A DNA stretch of 64,000 bases from Flagellimonas allohymeniacidonis (GCF_004296335.1 NZ_SGIU01000001.1:1651290-1715289), one strand, 5' to 3'. Positions 38,126 through 47,118 are shown, counted from the first letter of the stretch. A program made the numbers and translations. The notes: generated by a model not told the origin, from the sequence alone.

Positions 38126-39413
38126 AATAGCGCTTTAAAAGGGATTGGTAAAGGTCCAGCCAATTGATTTTATGGCTGCTTCCCAATAATTCATTGGAAA
38201 ACACACTGATCAGCTCCCCATTCACCTCTTTGACCGAACGGAAGACGGTGTCCATCTTAGCGAATACTTCATTGGCCTTTTTATACTTCAAAAAAGCGTA
38301 GTCGAACACAGCAAAGGGGTGAACTTTAAGCGGCTGCTTCGTCTCCATGGAAATGTCATAAAAATGAAATGGGGTACAGGTGCCCGCTCTAAAACCTATT
38401 TCATGGGTATAGCCCATGGAGAAATCATCGGTAAACTCAACATCAACCAAATTGCGATAAGTCAGGGGTACATTGACACGGTTATAGCGAAGTCTAGAAA
38501 AATTAATGGGACGGTGTATCAAATTGCCCAGCCGGTCCTTTTCCTCCTTCAGGACATCTACATTGGCAGAAGATAAATTGGAGGTACTCAGCGACACAGT
38601 ACTATAATCGGCAACTGACTTAATAAGGTTTCCGAATTTCCGGTTGTTGGGGGAAATATTTTTATCGTGGGCCGAATATTCGGCAAACTGGAAGAAAAAT
38701 AGGGTTCTTATCGGAAACTTCTTATGAATGCCTATCAAGGTGTCAAAATTGTCATAGGGATCTTCTGAAGCACCCAAAATTACACCTATACGCTTTATCA
38801 TCCCACTTAACCGGAAATTCCCAAGATCTAACAGAAAACCACCGAGTGATCGAGTAAGGCCCCTGTGGGCATAGCAGTGGGAGGTGGTCACATTGATAAT
38901 GGAGGTAAATCGATATTTTTTTTCTTTTCGGGTAATATCTGGGAAACGTTCCTTTAACCTTCTAAATAGCTTAAGGGCCCAGAGGTCAACCACAGGCAAT
39001 TCCAAAAAACCGTGTTGGTAAGCCAGGCTCTCCTTGGCAGGAAAACGCCCTACGCTATCCTTCACATGCGGTAGGTATTCCTCGTACCGGCTTAGCAAAA
39101 AGAAACTGGCCGAAAAAATATCATAGGGAATGGAACTTTTTTCATCACAGGCAAAAAAACAAGGAACCCCATCCCAATGGTCTACTTTAATATCCAAATC
39201 ATTTACCCCTTGCTCAAACAATAGGTCATTGCTTCGAATAAAAAACTCATTTTGCAAGGGTTGTTTAGAGTAGGTGATTTTAGGACCCTTGTGCTTGATG
39301 AAGTCCTCCACCTTAGTGGTAAACGAAGTTTCGATGCCCAAAATGCCTTCGAATATCTGCTTTGCGGTATAGGAAAGGCGATTGGTTATTTTATGGGTAA
39401 AAATGAGCAACAT
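38118..39413 (-). CDS. Polysaccharide deacetylase-family homologue, catalytic motifs not evident
   Basis: 431 residues, of the type usually annotated as a polysaccharide deacetylase in flavobacteria and found next to radC. Typical blocks are ASFFLLSRYEEYLPHVKDSV, GRFPAKESLAYQHGFLELPV and MGYTHEIGFRAGTCTPFHFY. However, the metal-binding motif expected of CE4 enzymes (D-x-D near residue 175) reads NVTTSHCY, and the HPS-type motif near 276 reads STS, so the usual zinc ligands are not there. It may be inactive or use different chemistry. It follows radC by 5 bp and overlaps the HAD gene. Confidence 0.75.
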   Translation of the reverse strand: MLLIFTHKITNRLSYTAKQIFEGILGIETSFTTKVEDFIKHKGPKITYSKQPLQNEFFIRSNDLLFEQGVNDLDIKVDHWDGVPCFFACDEKSSIPYDIFSASFFLLSRYEEYLPHVKDSVGRFPAKESLAYQHGFLELPVVDLWALKLFRRLKERFPDITRKEKKYRFTSIINVTTSHCYAHRGLTRSLGGFLLDLGNFRLSGMIKRIGVILGASEDPYDNFDTLIGIHKKFPIRTLFFFQFAEYSAHDKNISPNNRKFGNLIKSVADYSTVSLSTSNLSSANVDVLKEEKDRLGNLIHRPINFSRLRYNRVNVPLTYRNLVDVEFTDDFSMGYTHEIGFRAGTCTPFHFYDISMETKQPLKVHPFAVFDYAFLKYKKANEVFAKMDTVFRSVKEVNGELISVFSNELLGSSHKINWLDLYQSLLKRYYV

Positions 39414-39418
39414 GGTGT

Positions 39419-40117
39419 TTACAATATTCCTTTGTCCGCGAAACTCAGGTAGTCATGAGGGGTAAGTATCAAATGATCTAAGATTTTAATATCAAGGGCC
39501 TCCGCGGCTACTTTTAGCTTTTTTGTAAGCTGTTTATCTGCACCGCTCGCCCTTAAAGTACCCGACGGGTGGTTATGCGCCATGATCAGGGCCACCGCTC
39601 CAAGTTCCAGAGCTTGTTTCAAAACCAACCGAACATCGACCAAGGTTCCGGTAATGCCACCTTTGCTCATTTGTGACTTGTGCACCACTTTGTTGGAATT
39701 ATTCAGGTAAACGATCCAAAATTCTTCGTGGTCCAATTCGGCCATATAAGGGTACAATAACTCAAAAGCGTCGCGACTACAGGTAACTTTTTCAATTTTC
39801 ACAAACTCTTCTCCCCTTCTACGCCTGCCAATTTCAAGAGCTGCAGCAATGCTCACCGCTTTGGCTTCACCAATACCATTGAACTTCATAAGGTGATTGA
39901 CTGATAACTTACCCAAATCATTGAGGTTATGGTTTACCGAGGCCAAAATACGTTTTGCAAGTTGTACAGCACTTTCTGTGCGATTTCCAGAACCTATCAA
40001 AATGGCAATCAATTCAGCATCGGACAACACATTGCGGCCCTTTTGCAACAACTTTTCCCGAGGTTTATCATCATCGGCCCAGTTTTTTATGGAAAAGGAA
40101 ACGGTTTTTGGTTGCAT
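39419..40117 (-). CDS. radC: RadC-family JAB-domain protein
   Basis: 232 residues. An N-terminal helix-hairpin-helix region (LSDAELIAILIGSGNRTESA; LMKFNGIGEAKAVSIAAALE) is followed by a JAB/MPN metalloprotease-like domain with the JAMM motif HNHPSGTLRASGAD and its upstream Glu. Annotated historically as a DNA-repair protein, but the biochemical role is unsettled. It heads the minus-strand run of six close genes ending at 34530. Upstream, TTTG-18 bp-TATATTTA (40151-40122) resembles a promoter but would give an almost leaderless message. Confidence 0.93.
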   Translation of the reverse strand: MQPKTVSFSIKNWADDDKPREKLLQKGRNVLSDAELIAILIGSGNRTESAVQLAKRILASVNHNLNDLGKLSVNHLMKFNGIGEAKAVSIAAALEIGRRRRGEEFVKIEKVTCSRDAFELLYPYMAELDHEEFWIVYLNNSNKVVHKSQMSKGGITGTLVDVRLVLKQALELGAVALIMAHNHPSGTLRASGADKQLTKKLKVAAEALDIKILDHLILTPHDYLSFADKGIL

Positions 40118-40198
40118 AGGCTAAATATAGCTGTTTCCGAAGTTATCCAAAGGTTGTAGGAAAAATTGTTATCAAGAATATCCCCATTTTGACCACCC

Positions 40199-40221
40199 AA
40201 AAGCCTTTTCAAAGGCTTTTT
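40199..40221. terminator. Terminator-like hairpin between divergent genes
   Basis: AAAAGCCTTT-TC-AAAGGCTTTTT: a near-perfect inverted repeat with A and T tracts, looking like a bidirectional terminator, yet placed upstream of both radC (minus) and the gene at 40299 (plus). It may block antisense transcription or end an unseen short RNA. Confidence 0.45.
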
Positions 40222-40298
40222 CTAGGGATTTCAAACAAAATTTAAGAATTTTAAAGAATTACGTATAGTGCTAATTTATAGCATGTTAAATCCACAAC

Positions 40299-40781
40299 AT
40301 GAAAAACGTTTTGTTTCTGGTCATCATTTTGGGAGGTATCTTCATGGCAAGGTCCCAAAAGGTTGCTAAAATAGATAGCATCCAAATAGTTGGGAAAGTT
40401 GATGACTGGAACAAAGCATGGAAAATCAAAGATGTGGACCTCGCAACCAAGTGGTACTCGGACGATGCCGACTTTACCAATGCTTTCGGGTTTAGCATGA
40501 TTGGTAAAACTGCAATCAACAGCTATTTATCAAAGGTTTTCAAAATGGACTTTGTGATGTCTGGCGACTCCGAACAAACATCCTTGAAGCTAAAATATAT
40601 CAACGAGACTACAGTACTGGTCATTTCAACAATTTCAAGAATAGGTCAAAAACTGAGCGATAACAGCGAGCTTGGACCGCGGAAAACAACCCATTATAGG
40701 TTATTCCAGAAAAGCGACGATTGGGAAATAACCGCGCATCTTATTTCAGATGCGAGAAGTATTGCAACGAATAAGCATTGA
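40299..40781 (+). CDS. Secreted DUF4440/SnoaL-like (NTF2-fold) protein
   Basis: 160 residues with a signal peptide (about 1-19; MKNVLFLVIILGGIFMARSQ). The rest fits a DUF4440-type cone fold: VDDWNKAWKIKDVDLATKWY, SDDADFTNAFG, and a C-terminal strand pattern THYRLFQKSDDWEITAHLIS. Such proteins bind or transform small ligands, and no specific reaction can be read from the sequence. It lies 77 bp before the glycosidase-like gene. Confidence 0.8.
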   Translation: MKNVLFLVIILGGIFMARSQKVAKIDSIQIVGKVDDWNKAWKIKDVDLATKWYSDDADFTNAFGFSMIGKTAINSYLSKVFKMDFVMSGDSEQTSLKLKYINETTVLVISTISRIGQKLSDNSELGPRKTTHYRLFQKSDDWEITAHLISDARSIATNKH

Positions 40782-40858
40782 TTAATGCTACTTTAGCTGA
40801 TGGTTGTGCAATAATAGACCAGAAATTTTAGCCGAAACCTATACGCTACATTGTTTAT

Positions 40859-41932
40859 ATGAAGTTCACAAAAACTATACTCTTATTTCTCTTGGGCCTT
40901 GCAGTACAATCGATAAGTGGTCAAAAATCGAAAACAAACTTGGCTAAATTTGAACCCCCTAATGGCAAATGCCTCGTCTTTGTTGGACAAGACCTGGGTG
41001 CGACAGGCGGTCTTGATAACTATTCGAATGGGTATTCCGATTTCTTTGATACCCCTTCAGGGGTTACGGTGTATACCAACCTTTCCCCAGGTGATGAATC
41101 TTTTGGATACTTTAATAAGGGCCTCGATGGACTAAAGACTATGGCCAATTGGGGGGCAGGAGATTCTTGGGCGCAAAATTATATTGATGATACCACTTAT
41201 GCCCATAGCCTTATGGCCATTGGCTTGTCCATGGTCAATCATGAAAAAAAAGTGGCAAAAGGAGAACACGATGATCTTATAAAAGAATTGGGGAGTTGGA
41301 TCAAGTCAACCGGGCGTCCCATTTTTCTTCGGATTGGATACGAGTTTGATGGTTGGGATTGGAACCATTACAAAAGGAAGCACTACTTGAATGCTTGGAA
41401 GCGAATACATGCGATTTTCGAGGCTATGGAGGTGAACAACGTTGCTCTGGTTTGGCAATCAAAGGGCACGGGCTCTGATCAGGCGGTTTTGGAAGATTGG
41501 TATCCAGGCGATGCCATTGTGGATTGGTGCGGGTATTCCTATTTTGGAAATCCCGATGAAGAAATGATCACATTTGCCAGAAAACATGGAAAACCCGTTT
41601 TTATTGCTGAAGCCAGCCCTGTTTTGCAAACGGACAATGTTTATTTTGATTCCGACCTAAAGAAAGAGGCCGTTGCCAAACGAGCTTGGCAAAATTGGTT
41701 TGTGCCTTTTTTTCGAACCCTAAATGAGCATCAAGATGTTATTAAGGCGTTTAGCTATATTAATGTAAATTGGTCCATACAACCCATGTGGATAACCAAT
41801 CCTGTGTTTCAAAAAGTGGATTCCAGAATTCAGGTGAGTGATTTTATTTCAGAAAAATGGAAGGCAGAAATGGCAAAAGCGAGATACCTAAAGCCAACAA
41901 CCGACCTTTGGAGCCGATTGGAAAACAAATAA
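40859..41932 (+). CDS. GH26-like secreted glycoside hydrolase
   Basis: 357 residues with a signal peptide (ending SISGQ). The pattern is that of clan GH-A: the acid/base Glu162 in FLRIGYEFDGWDWNHY after a beta strand, the LVWQSKG strand, WCGYSYFG, and the nucleophile Glu251 in PVFIAEASP. This best resembles GH26 beta-mannanases and their relatives. No carbohydrate-binding module is seen. Substrate is inferred, not shown. It lies 8 bp before the DASS-type transporter gene. Confidence 0.8.
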   Translation: MKFTKTILLFLLGLAVQSISGQKSKTNLAKFEPPNGKCLVFVGQDLGATGGLDNYSNGYSDFFDTPSGVTVYTNLSPGDESFGYFNKGLDGLKTMANWGAGDSWAQNYIDDTTYAHSLMAIGLSMVNHEKKVAKGEHDDLIKELGSWIKSTGRPIFLRIGYEFDGWDWNHYKRKHYLNAWKRIHAIFEAMEVNNVALVWQSKGTGSDQAVLEDWYPGDAIVDWCGYSYFGNPDEEMITFARKHGKPVFIAEASPVLQTDNVYFDSDLKKEAVAKRAWQNWFVPFFRTLNEHQDVIKAFSYINVNWSIQPMWITNPVFQKVDSRIQVSDFISEKWKAEMAKARYLKPTTDLWSRLENK

Positions 41933-41940
41933 GATAACTA

Positions 41941-43362
41941 ATGACCCTAAAACTAAATCCCCCAAGCTCACGTTGGGTAAAACGATTCATCACACTTATT
42001 TTCGGTATTGTGCTCTGGCATCTTCCCATTCCCTGGGATCTCTCGCCCGATGCCTGGCATTTGTTCGCCATTTTTATGACAGCGATCCTTGGGGTCTTGA
42101 TTGATGCCTTATCCATTTTTACTGCTTCTGTTCTGGCTTTGGTCGCAGTGGTTATGCTCAGGGTCCTCACCCCGGAAAAGGCATTTTCAGGGTTTTCAGA
42201 GAGTTTTATCCTGCTTATTTTGGCCGCTTTTTTAGTGGCAAAAGGGGTTATTAAGTCCGGTTTGGGAAGACGAATCGCCTTCTTGCTCATTCGACGATTT
42301 GGAAAGTCGACCTTAAACCTAGGGTACTGCATTGTTGCAACGGACACACTCTTGGGACCGGCCATCCCAAGCAATACAGCGCGTTCAGGAATTCTGTATC
42401 CTATTACACACGCATTATCCTTGGATACGGGGTCTCTACCCACTCCCGAAAGTAGAAGAAAAACGGGCACCTATCTCATGATGACGGCTATATCGGGGCA
42501 CACCATAAGTTCCGCGCTTTGGTTTACGGGCATGGCCGCCAACCCTGTTGGCGCTGGAATTGCAGCGCAATTTGGCGTAAACATGAATTTTGGCAATTGG
42601 GTTTTTGTGGCATCCGTACCCTGTATCATAGCCCTGATTGCAATTCCTTGGATACTTTATAAGCTCTTTCCGCCCGAAAACAAATACACCCCTGAAGCGC
42701 CCGAAATGGCCAAAAAAGCTCTGCAAAAAATGGGGCCCATGAGCAAACAGGAACAAATAATGGGCATCACCTTTTTTGGTATGATTCTACTTTGGGCACT
42801 TTCCCCAGTCTTAAACATCAATTTGGCGATTGTGGCGTTTCTCGGATTATCTGTTTTGATACTGTCCAATGTGTACACGCTTGACGACATCCGCCAAGGT
42901 GCAGGCGATGCCCTCGAAACCTTTATATGGTTTGCCATTTTGTATATGATGAGCACCGCCCTTAACGAAATGGGATTTATGAAGACCTTGGGCGAACAGA
43001 TTGCGACTTACATTGGTGATTTTGATTGGGTAACGGTGTACCTTTTTCTCACGGTACTTTACGTGGCCATTCACTATCTTTTTGTGAGTCAAACAGCCCA
43101 ACTATTGGCATTGTATGCGGTTTTCCTGCAGGTTGCCGTAAATGCCCAAGTACCCGCAGCACTTATGGCCTTTATGCTGTCGTTTGCCACCAATTATTTT
43201 GCCGTGGTCACGCCCCAAGCTTCGAGTTCCAATGTGCTTTTTGCTGGAAGCGGCTTTTTGCCTTCCGAAGATATTTACAAACAGGGCGCTGTAATCACAG
43301 TTTTGAATACAGTGATTTTCCTCCTGGCGACACCGTGGATTCTATGGGCATCCTCCTTATAA
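41941..43362 (+). CDS. DASS/SLC13-family anion symporter
   Basis: 473 residues, about 11-12 hydrophobic segments. The first substrate/sodium-site hairpin motif is PAIPSNTARSG (SNT, as in the family); the repeated second motif reads VSQTAQLLALY (SQT rather than SNT). These proteins usually take up C4-dicarboxylates, citrate or sulfate with sodium. It follows the glycosidase-like gene by 8 bp and is probably co-transcribed with it; no clear terminator follows. Confidence 0.9.
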   Translation: MTLKLNPPSSRWVKRFITLIFGIVLWHLPIPWDLSPDAWHLFAIFMTAILGVLIDALSIFTASVLALVAVVMLRVLTPEKAFSGFSESFILLILAAFLVAKGVIKSGLGRRIAFLLIRRFGKSTLNLGYCIVATDTLLGPAIPSNTARSGILYPITHALSLDTGSLPTPESRRKTGTYLMMTAISGHTISSALWFTGMAANPVGAGIAAQFGVNMNFGNWVFVASVPCIIALIAIPWILYKLFPPENKYTPEAPEMAKKALQKMGPMSKQEQIMGITFFGMILLWALSPVLNINLAIVAFLGLSVLILSNVYTLDDIRQGAGDALETFIWFAILYMMSTALNEMGFMKTLGEQIATYIGDFDWVTVYLFLTVLYVAIHYLFVSQTAQLLALYAVFLQVAVNAQVPAALMAFMLSFATNYFAVVTPQASSSNVLFAGSGFLPSEDIYKQGAVITVLNTVIFLLATPWILWASSL

Positions 43363-43436
43363 TGATTTTAGGGAATAAGTACAGCATAATTGATAAATTG
43401 AAGGTCATTACGAAAAGGTAAACACAACAGATCACA

Positions 43437-43859
43437 ATGGAACAAAGATTGACCATAATAACCCTAGGTGTTTCGGATTTGAATAAATCTACCGAGTTTT
43501 ATGAAACCAAATTTGGATGGAAAAAAACGGAGGACAGTAATGCCCATATTACTTTTTTTAGGTTGAACGGAATTTTACTATCTCTTTATAAAAAAGAGGA
43601 GCTTGCCAAAGATGCCCAAGTGAACCCCGAAGGAAAGGGCTTTAAAGGATTTACCCTAGCCTACAACACACGATCTGAAAAAGAAGTGGACCAATTAATA
43701 GGAAAGTTGAAGGCTATGGGTGTCAGAATCATCAAAGAACCCCAAAAAGCGGATTGGGGAGGCTACAGCAGTTATGTTGGCGACTTGGATGGCTATTTGT
43801 GGGAAATCGCTTTTAACCCTTACCTAACTCTTAATGAAAATGGTAATGTAAAACACTAA
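43437..43859 (+). CDS. VOC-superfamily (glyoxalase-like) protein
   Basis: 140 residues with one VOC repeat pair: RLTIITLGVSDLNKSTEFYE at the start, FKGFTLAYNTRSEKEVDQLI in the middle, and the C-terminal WGGYSSYVGDLDGYLWEIAF. Candidate metal ligands include the Glu of YLWEIAF. Fold is clear but the reaction is not. It lies 74 bp after the transporter gene. Confidence 0.88.
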   Translation: MEQRLTIITLGVSDLNKSTEFYETKFGWKKTEDSNAHITFFRLNGILLSLYKKEELAKDAQVNPEGKGFKGFTLAYNTRSEKEVDQLIGKLKAMGVRIIKEPQKADWGGYSSYVGDLDGYLWEIAFNPYLTLNENGNVKH

Positions 43860-43948
43860 AGAACCAAATTTTTTCGTGGAGCATTTCTACTTTCCGCTTC
43901 ACTATAACTTTATCAAATACCACTAAACAAATTCATGAAGTAAGGAAA

Positions 43949-44338
43949 ATGGAAAAATTAGCTCCACAATGGATTGTTGATAATCTGAAAGAGACGATAC
44001 ATTTCTACAAGGAAAATCTAGGTTTCGAGATAGATTGGCAGGGTACCCTCTTTGCCATCATAAGCAAGGGAGATGTAACCCTTATGATTCGGGAACTGCG
44101 AGAGGGAAATCTAAAGAGACCCAATAGAATTCCCTTTATAGAATCAGGTTGGCATACCAATGGTTCGGAAGCCTGGGACGCTTATATTTGGGTACAGAAC
44201 GCAGATGAACTCTATACTGAACTTAAACAAAAGGAAGTGGCCATTTTTCGGGAAATACAAGATTCTGAATATGGAAACCGCGATTTTGAAATTGAGGACA
44301 ACAATGGATATATTTTGTGTTTTGGGCATAAAACGTGA
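43949..44338 (+). CDS. VOC-superfamily (bleomycin-resistance-like) protein
   Basis: 129 residues from ATG 43949. LAPQWIVDNLKETIHFYKEN, WQGTLFAIISKGDVTLMIRE and the terminal FEIEDNNGYILCFGHKT are typical of glyoxalase/bleomycin-resistance-type folds. It is only distantly similar to the preceding VOC protein, so not a fresh duplication. Function unknown. Confidence 0.86.
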   Translation: MEKLAPQWIVDNLKETIHFYKENLGFEIDWQGTLFAIISKGDVTLMIRELREGNLKRPNRIPFIESGWHTNGSEAWDAYIWVQNADELYTELKQKEVAIFREIQDSEYGNRDFEIEDNNGYILCFGHKT

Positions 44339-44389
44339 AGAAATAGAGTTTGAACTCCATAAGCGCTTTCAACCCATACTAAAAACCAT

Positions 44390-44800
44390 ATGACCGGAGA
44401 AACCAACATATCGGCTTTGATCAAGGAAATGAACCCTATTCTCAATGAAGGGGAATATGTCTTCTGCACAGTGAGGGATGCAGGTAAAATTGGCCATAAG
44501 GAAATCTTAGGACAGTTTAAAGAGAAAGAGGGGACCACTCTGATACTTGAACGAACCAAAGCTGATGAGCTTCACCTAAACTATGATTACGTCGCATCAT
44601 GGATTACACTTATGGTACACTCCTCACTGGAAGCTGTTGGATTGACTTCGGCATTTTCAACGGCGTTGGCTCAAAATAATATTAGTTGCAATGTGGTTGC
44701 AGGGTACTATCATGATCACATATTTGTTGGCAAAAGAGATGCAAAAAAAGCGGTTGAAGTATTAAAAAAACTATCGAAAAACCAGTTTAAAGCGTATTAA
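44390..44800 (+). CDS. ACT-domain protein (DUF2241-like)
   Basis: 136 residues resembling the two-part ACT_3/ACT_7 proteins: GEYVFCTVRDAGKIGHKEIL in the N-terminal part and an ACT-type second half (WITLMVHSSLEAVGLTSAFS; NISCNVVAGYYHDHIFVGKR). ACT domains bind amino acids; no ligand is known for this family to me. It ends 2 bp before the acetyltransferase gene. Confidence 0.82.
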   Translation: MTGETNISALIKEMNPILNEGEYVFCTVRDAGKIGHKEILGQFKEKEGTTLILERTKADELHLNYDYVASWITLMVHSSLEAVGLTSAFSTALAQNNISCNVVAGYYHDHIFVGKRDAKKAVEVLKKLSKNQFKAY

Positions 44801-44802
44801 AA

Positions 44803-45246
44803 ATGTCAACATTGGATTTTGAAATCGTAAAGTATTCCGATTCTTTTCACAACCAACTTCTCGAGGTATGGGAACAATCTGTTTTAGCGAGCCATCATTT
44901 TCTTGACCCGAAAGACTTCGAATCCATAAAAAAACTGGTTAATACAATTGATTTCAACTCTTTTGATGTCTATTGCTCAGTCCATAACCTCGCATTAACA
45001 GGTTTTATTGGGGTTTTGGATAAGAAAGTGGAAATGTTATTCATCTCACCCCGGTATTTTGGAAAAGGAATAGGAAAAAAATTGATGGATTTTGCAGTTA
45101 GAGAATTAAAAGCTGACAAGGTAGACGTTAATGAACAGAACTCAAAGGCGGTTGAATTTTACCAAAAACTTGGGTTTAAAACCTTCGAAAGAACGGACAA
45201 AGATGATCAGGGAAACGACTACCCTTTGTTACGAATGAAACGATAG
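44803..45246 (+). CDS. GNAT-family N-acetyltransferase
   Basis: 147 residues. The acetyl-CoA-binding motif A is FISPRYFGKGIGKKLMDFAV and the C-terminal motif B is VDVNEQNSKAVEFYQKLGFK, as in small GNAT enzymes. Acceptor unknown. The start lies 2 bp after the ACT-domain gene, suggesting one message. Confidence 0.9.
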   Translation: MSTLDFEIVKYSDSFHNQLLEVWEQSVLASHHFLDPKDFESIKKLVNTIDFNSFDVYCSVHNLALTGFIGVLDKKVEMLFISPRYFGKGIGKKLMDFAVRELKADKVDVNEQNSKAVEFYQKLGFKTFERTDKDDQGNDYPLLRMKR

Positions 45247-45289
45247 CACCGTTCGTGAAAATAAGCAGGTGCATTGAATAAAAGTTACT

Positions 45290-45748
45290 ATGAAATTGAG
45301 AAAAGCTAAACTGGAAGATGTTCCCTTCATTGTTCAAATGTTGGCAGACGATGAACTTGGGGCAAAGCGAGAGAATTTTCAAACTCCTCTTCCCCTGTCA
45401 TACATTAAGGCATATGAAAAAATAGCTGCGGACAGCAATCAAGAATTAATGGTTGTTGAAAGTGATACTGGGGAAGTAATCGGTACGCTCCAGTTATCCT
45501 TTATTACCTATCTCACCTATCAAGGAGGTACCCGTGCCCAGATAGAAGCGGTACGCATTCGAAAGGACGAAAGAGGGAAAGGTCTAGGCAAGAAAATGTT
45601 TCTTTGGGCCGTTGAACGAGCCAAGGAAAGAAAGGCCCATGTGTTGCAATTGACGACCGACAAAAAAAGGCCCAAAGCCATTTCCTTTTATGAGGATCTT
45701 GGTTTTAAGGCCACCCATGAAGGAATGAAACTGCATTTCAATCTGTAG
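45290..45748 (+). CDS. GNAT-family N-acetyltransferase
   Basis: 152 residues with motif A RIRKDERGKGLGKKMFLWAV and motif B HVLQLTTDKKRPKAISFYED. It belongs to a different GNAT subgroup from the preceding gene, so it is not a tandem duplicate. Acceptor unknown. Its stop is 14 bp from the stop of convergent mpl with no terminator between. Confidence 0.9.
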   Translation: MKLRKAKLEDVPFIVQMLADDELGAKRENFQTPLPLSYIKAYEKIAADSNQELMVVESDTGEVIGTLQLSFITYLTYQGGTRAQIEAVRIRKDERGKGLGKKMFLWAVERAKERKAHVLQLTTDKKRPKAISFYEDLGFKATHEGMKLHFNL

Positions 45749-45762
45749 GCACGCTTTCTGAA

Positions 45763-47118
45763 TTAATCCAGCAAATTTTTGATTTCAGAGAAGTCCAAGC
45801 CTCCATAATTTCCTGAACTCATTAATAATAAGGCCGAGTTGCTCAAATCCAAATTAAACAACCGCTCCTTAAAGGTCGCTGGATTTGTAAAAACCTGTAA
45901 TCTCGAGTTTTCGAAAGCTGCAGAAATTTGCTCCGAGGTAACTTCATCAAGACGCTTGATCTTAACTGCCTCAGGCGAGTAAAAAACAAGGGCTTCATCA
46001 GCGGCATCCAAAGTCCCCTTATATTCTTTCAAGAACTCAGCATTTAAACTACTATAAGTATGTAGCTCCAAACAAGCGATAAGTTTTCTATTGGGATATT
46101 GATCCCTAACCGCTTTGGTGGTTGCTCCTACTTTACTGGGTGAGTGCGCAAAATCTTTATAAACCACGGTTTCCGAGGATTCTGCTATTTTTTCCAAACG
46201 CTTTGAGGCTCCTTTAAAAGATGCAATGGCCTCGTAAAAGTCGGCTTCATCCACTCCCATCTGCTGGCAAATCCATTTTGCCCCCGCCAGATTGTTAAGA
46301 TTGTGCTTGCCAAATATTTCAATGGGCATTTCACCTTCGGGGGTGTCCAAGAGCGTAACATCATTTTCTACACGATAATCTGGGGTCCGATAGGGAAACT
46401 TTCTTATAGAATTTTCAGTCACTTCCACGATATTGGCTAGTTCAGCATCCTCCTCATTATAGGTAATGCTCCCTCCTTTTACAATACCATCGACAAAGAT
46501 TTGAAACTGTTCAAGATAATTTTGGAAAGTTGGGAAAACGTTGATATGGTCCCAAGCAATACCGCTTACCAAGGCAATGTTGGGTTCATAAAGGTGAAAT
46601 TTAGGTCTACGGTCAATGGGAGAGGATAGATATTCATCGCCTTCCAAAACGATAAAGTCGTTATGGTCGGTCAAATGGACCATGCGGTCAAAACCTTCCA
46701 ATTGAGCGCCCACCATATAATCCACTTCTTTTTCGTGATATTGCAAAACGTGGAGAATCATGGAAGTAATAGTGGTCTTTCCATGACTGCCGCCGATGAC
46801 CACCCGGGTTTTATACTTTGACTGTTCGAACAGGAATTCGGGATAGGAGTAAATTTTCAAATTTAATTCCTGGGCCTTGAGTAATTCAGGATTATCGGCT
46901 TTTGCATGCATCCCCAAAATAACCGCATCAATCTTAGAATCTACTTTTTCGGGAAACCAACCCATTTTCCCGGGCAACAATCCCTTCGCCTCCAACCGGC
47001 CTTTTGAAGGTTCAAAAATAGCATCATCACTACCACTAATTTCGTATCCCTTGTGATGCAAAGCCAAGGCCAAATTGTGCATAGCACTCCCTCCTATGGC
47101 AATAAAATGTATTCTCAT
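45763..47118 (-). CDS. mpl: Peptidoglycan-recycling ligase Mpl
   Basis: UDP-N-acetylmuramate:L-alanyl-gamma-D-glutamyl-meso-diaminopimelate ligase; reuses cell-wall tripeptide. The 451 residues show the Mur-family N-terminal fold (MRIHFIAIGGSAMHNLALAL), ATP motif VIGGSHGKTTITSMI, the central domain with ALVSGIAWDHINVFPTF, and the C-terminal domain (VYKDFAHSPSKVGATTKAVR). The HNLA and GGSHGKTT features favour Mpl over MurC. It stands alone on the minus strand. Confidence 0.93.
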   Translation of the reverse strand: MRIHFIAIGGSAMHNLALALHHKGYEISGSDDAIFEPSKGRLEAKGLLPGKMGWFPEKVDSKIDAVILGMHAKADNPELLKAQELNLKIYSYPEFLFEQSKYKTRVVIGGSHGKTTITSMILHVLQYHEKEVDYMVGAQLEGFDRMVHLTDHNDFIVLEGDEYLSSPIDRRPKFHLYEPNIALVSGIAWDHINVFPTFQNYLEQFQIFVDGIVKGGSITYNEEDAELANIVEVTENSIRKFPYRTPDYRVENDVTLLDTPEGEMPIEIFGKHNLNNLAGAKWICQQMGVDEADFYEAIASFKGASKRLEKIAESSETVVYKDFAHSPSKVGATTKAVRDQYPNRKLIACLELHTYSSLNAEFLKEYKGTLDAADEALVFYSPEAVKIKRLDEVTSEQISAAFENSRLQVFTNPATFKERLFNLDLSNSALLLMSSGNYGGLDFSEIKNLLD

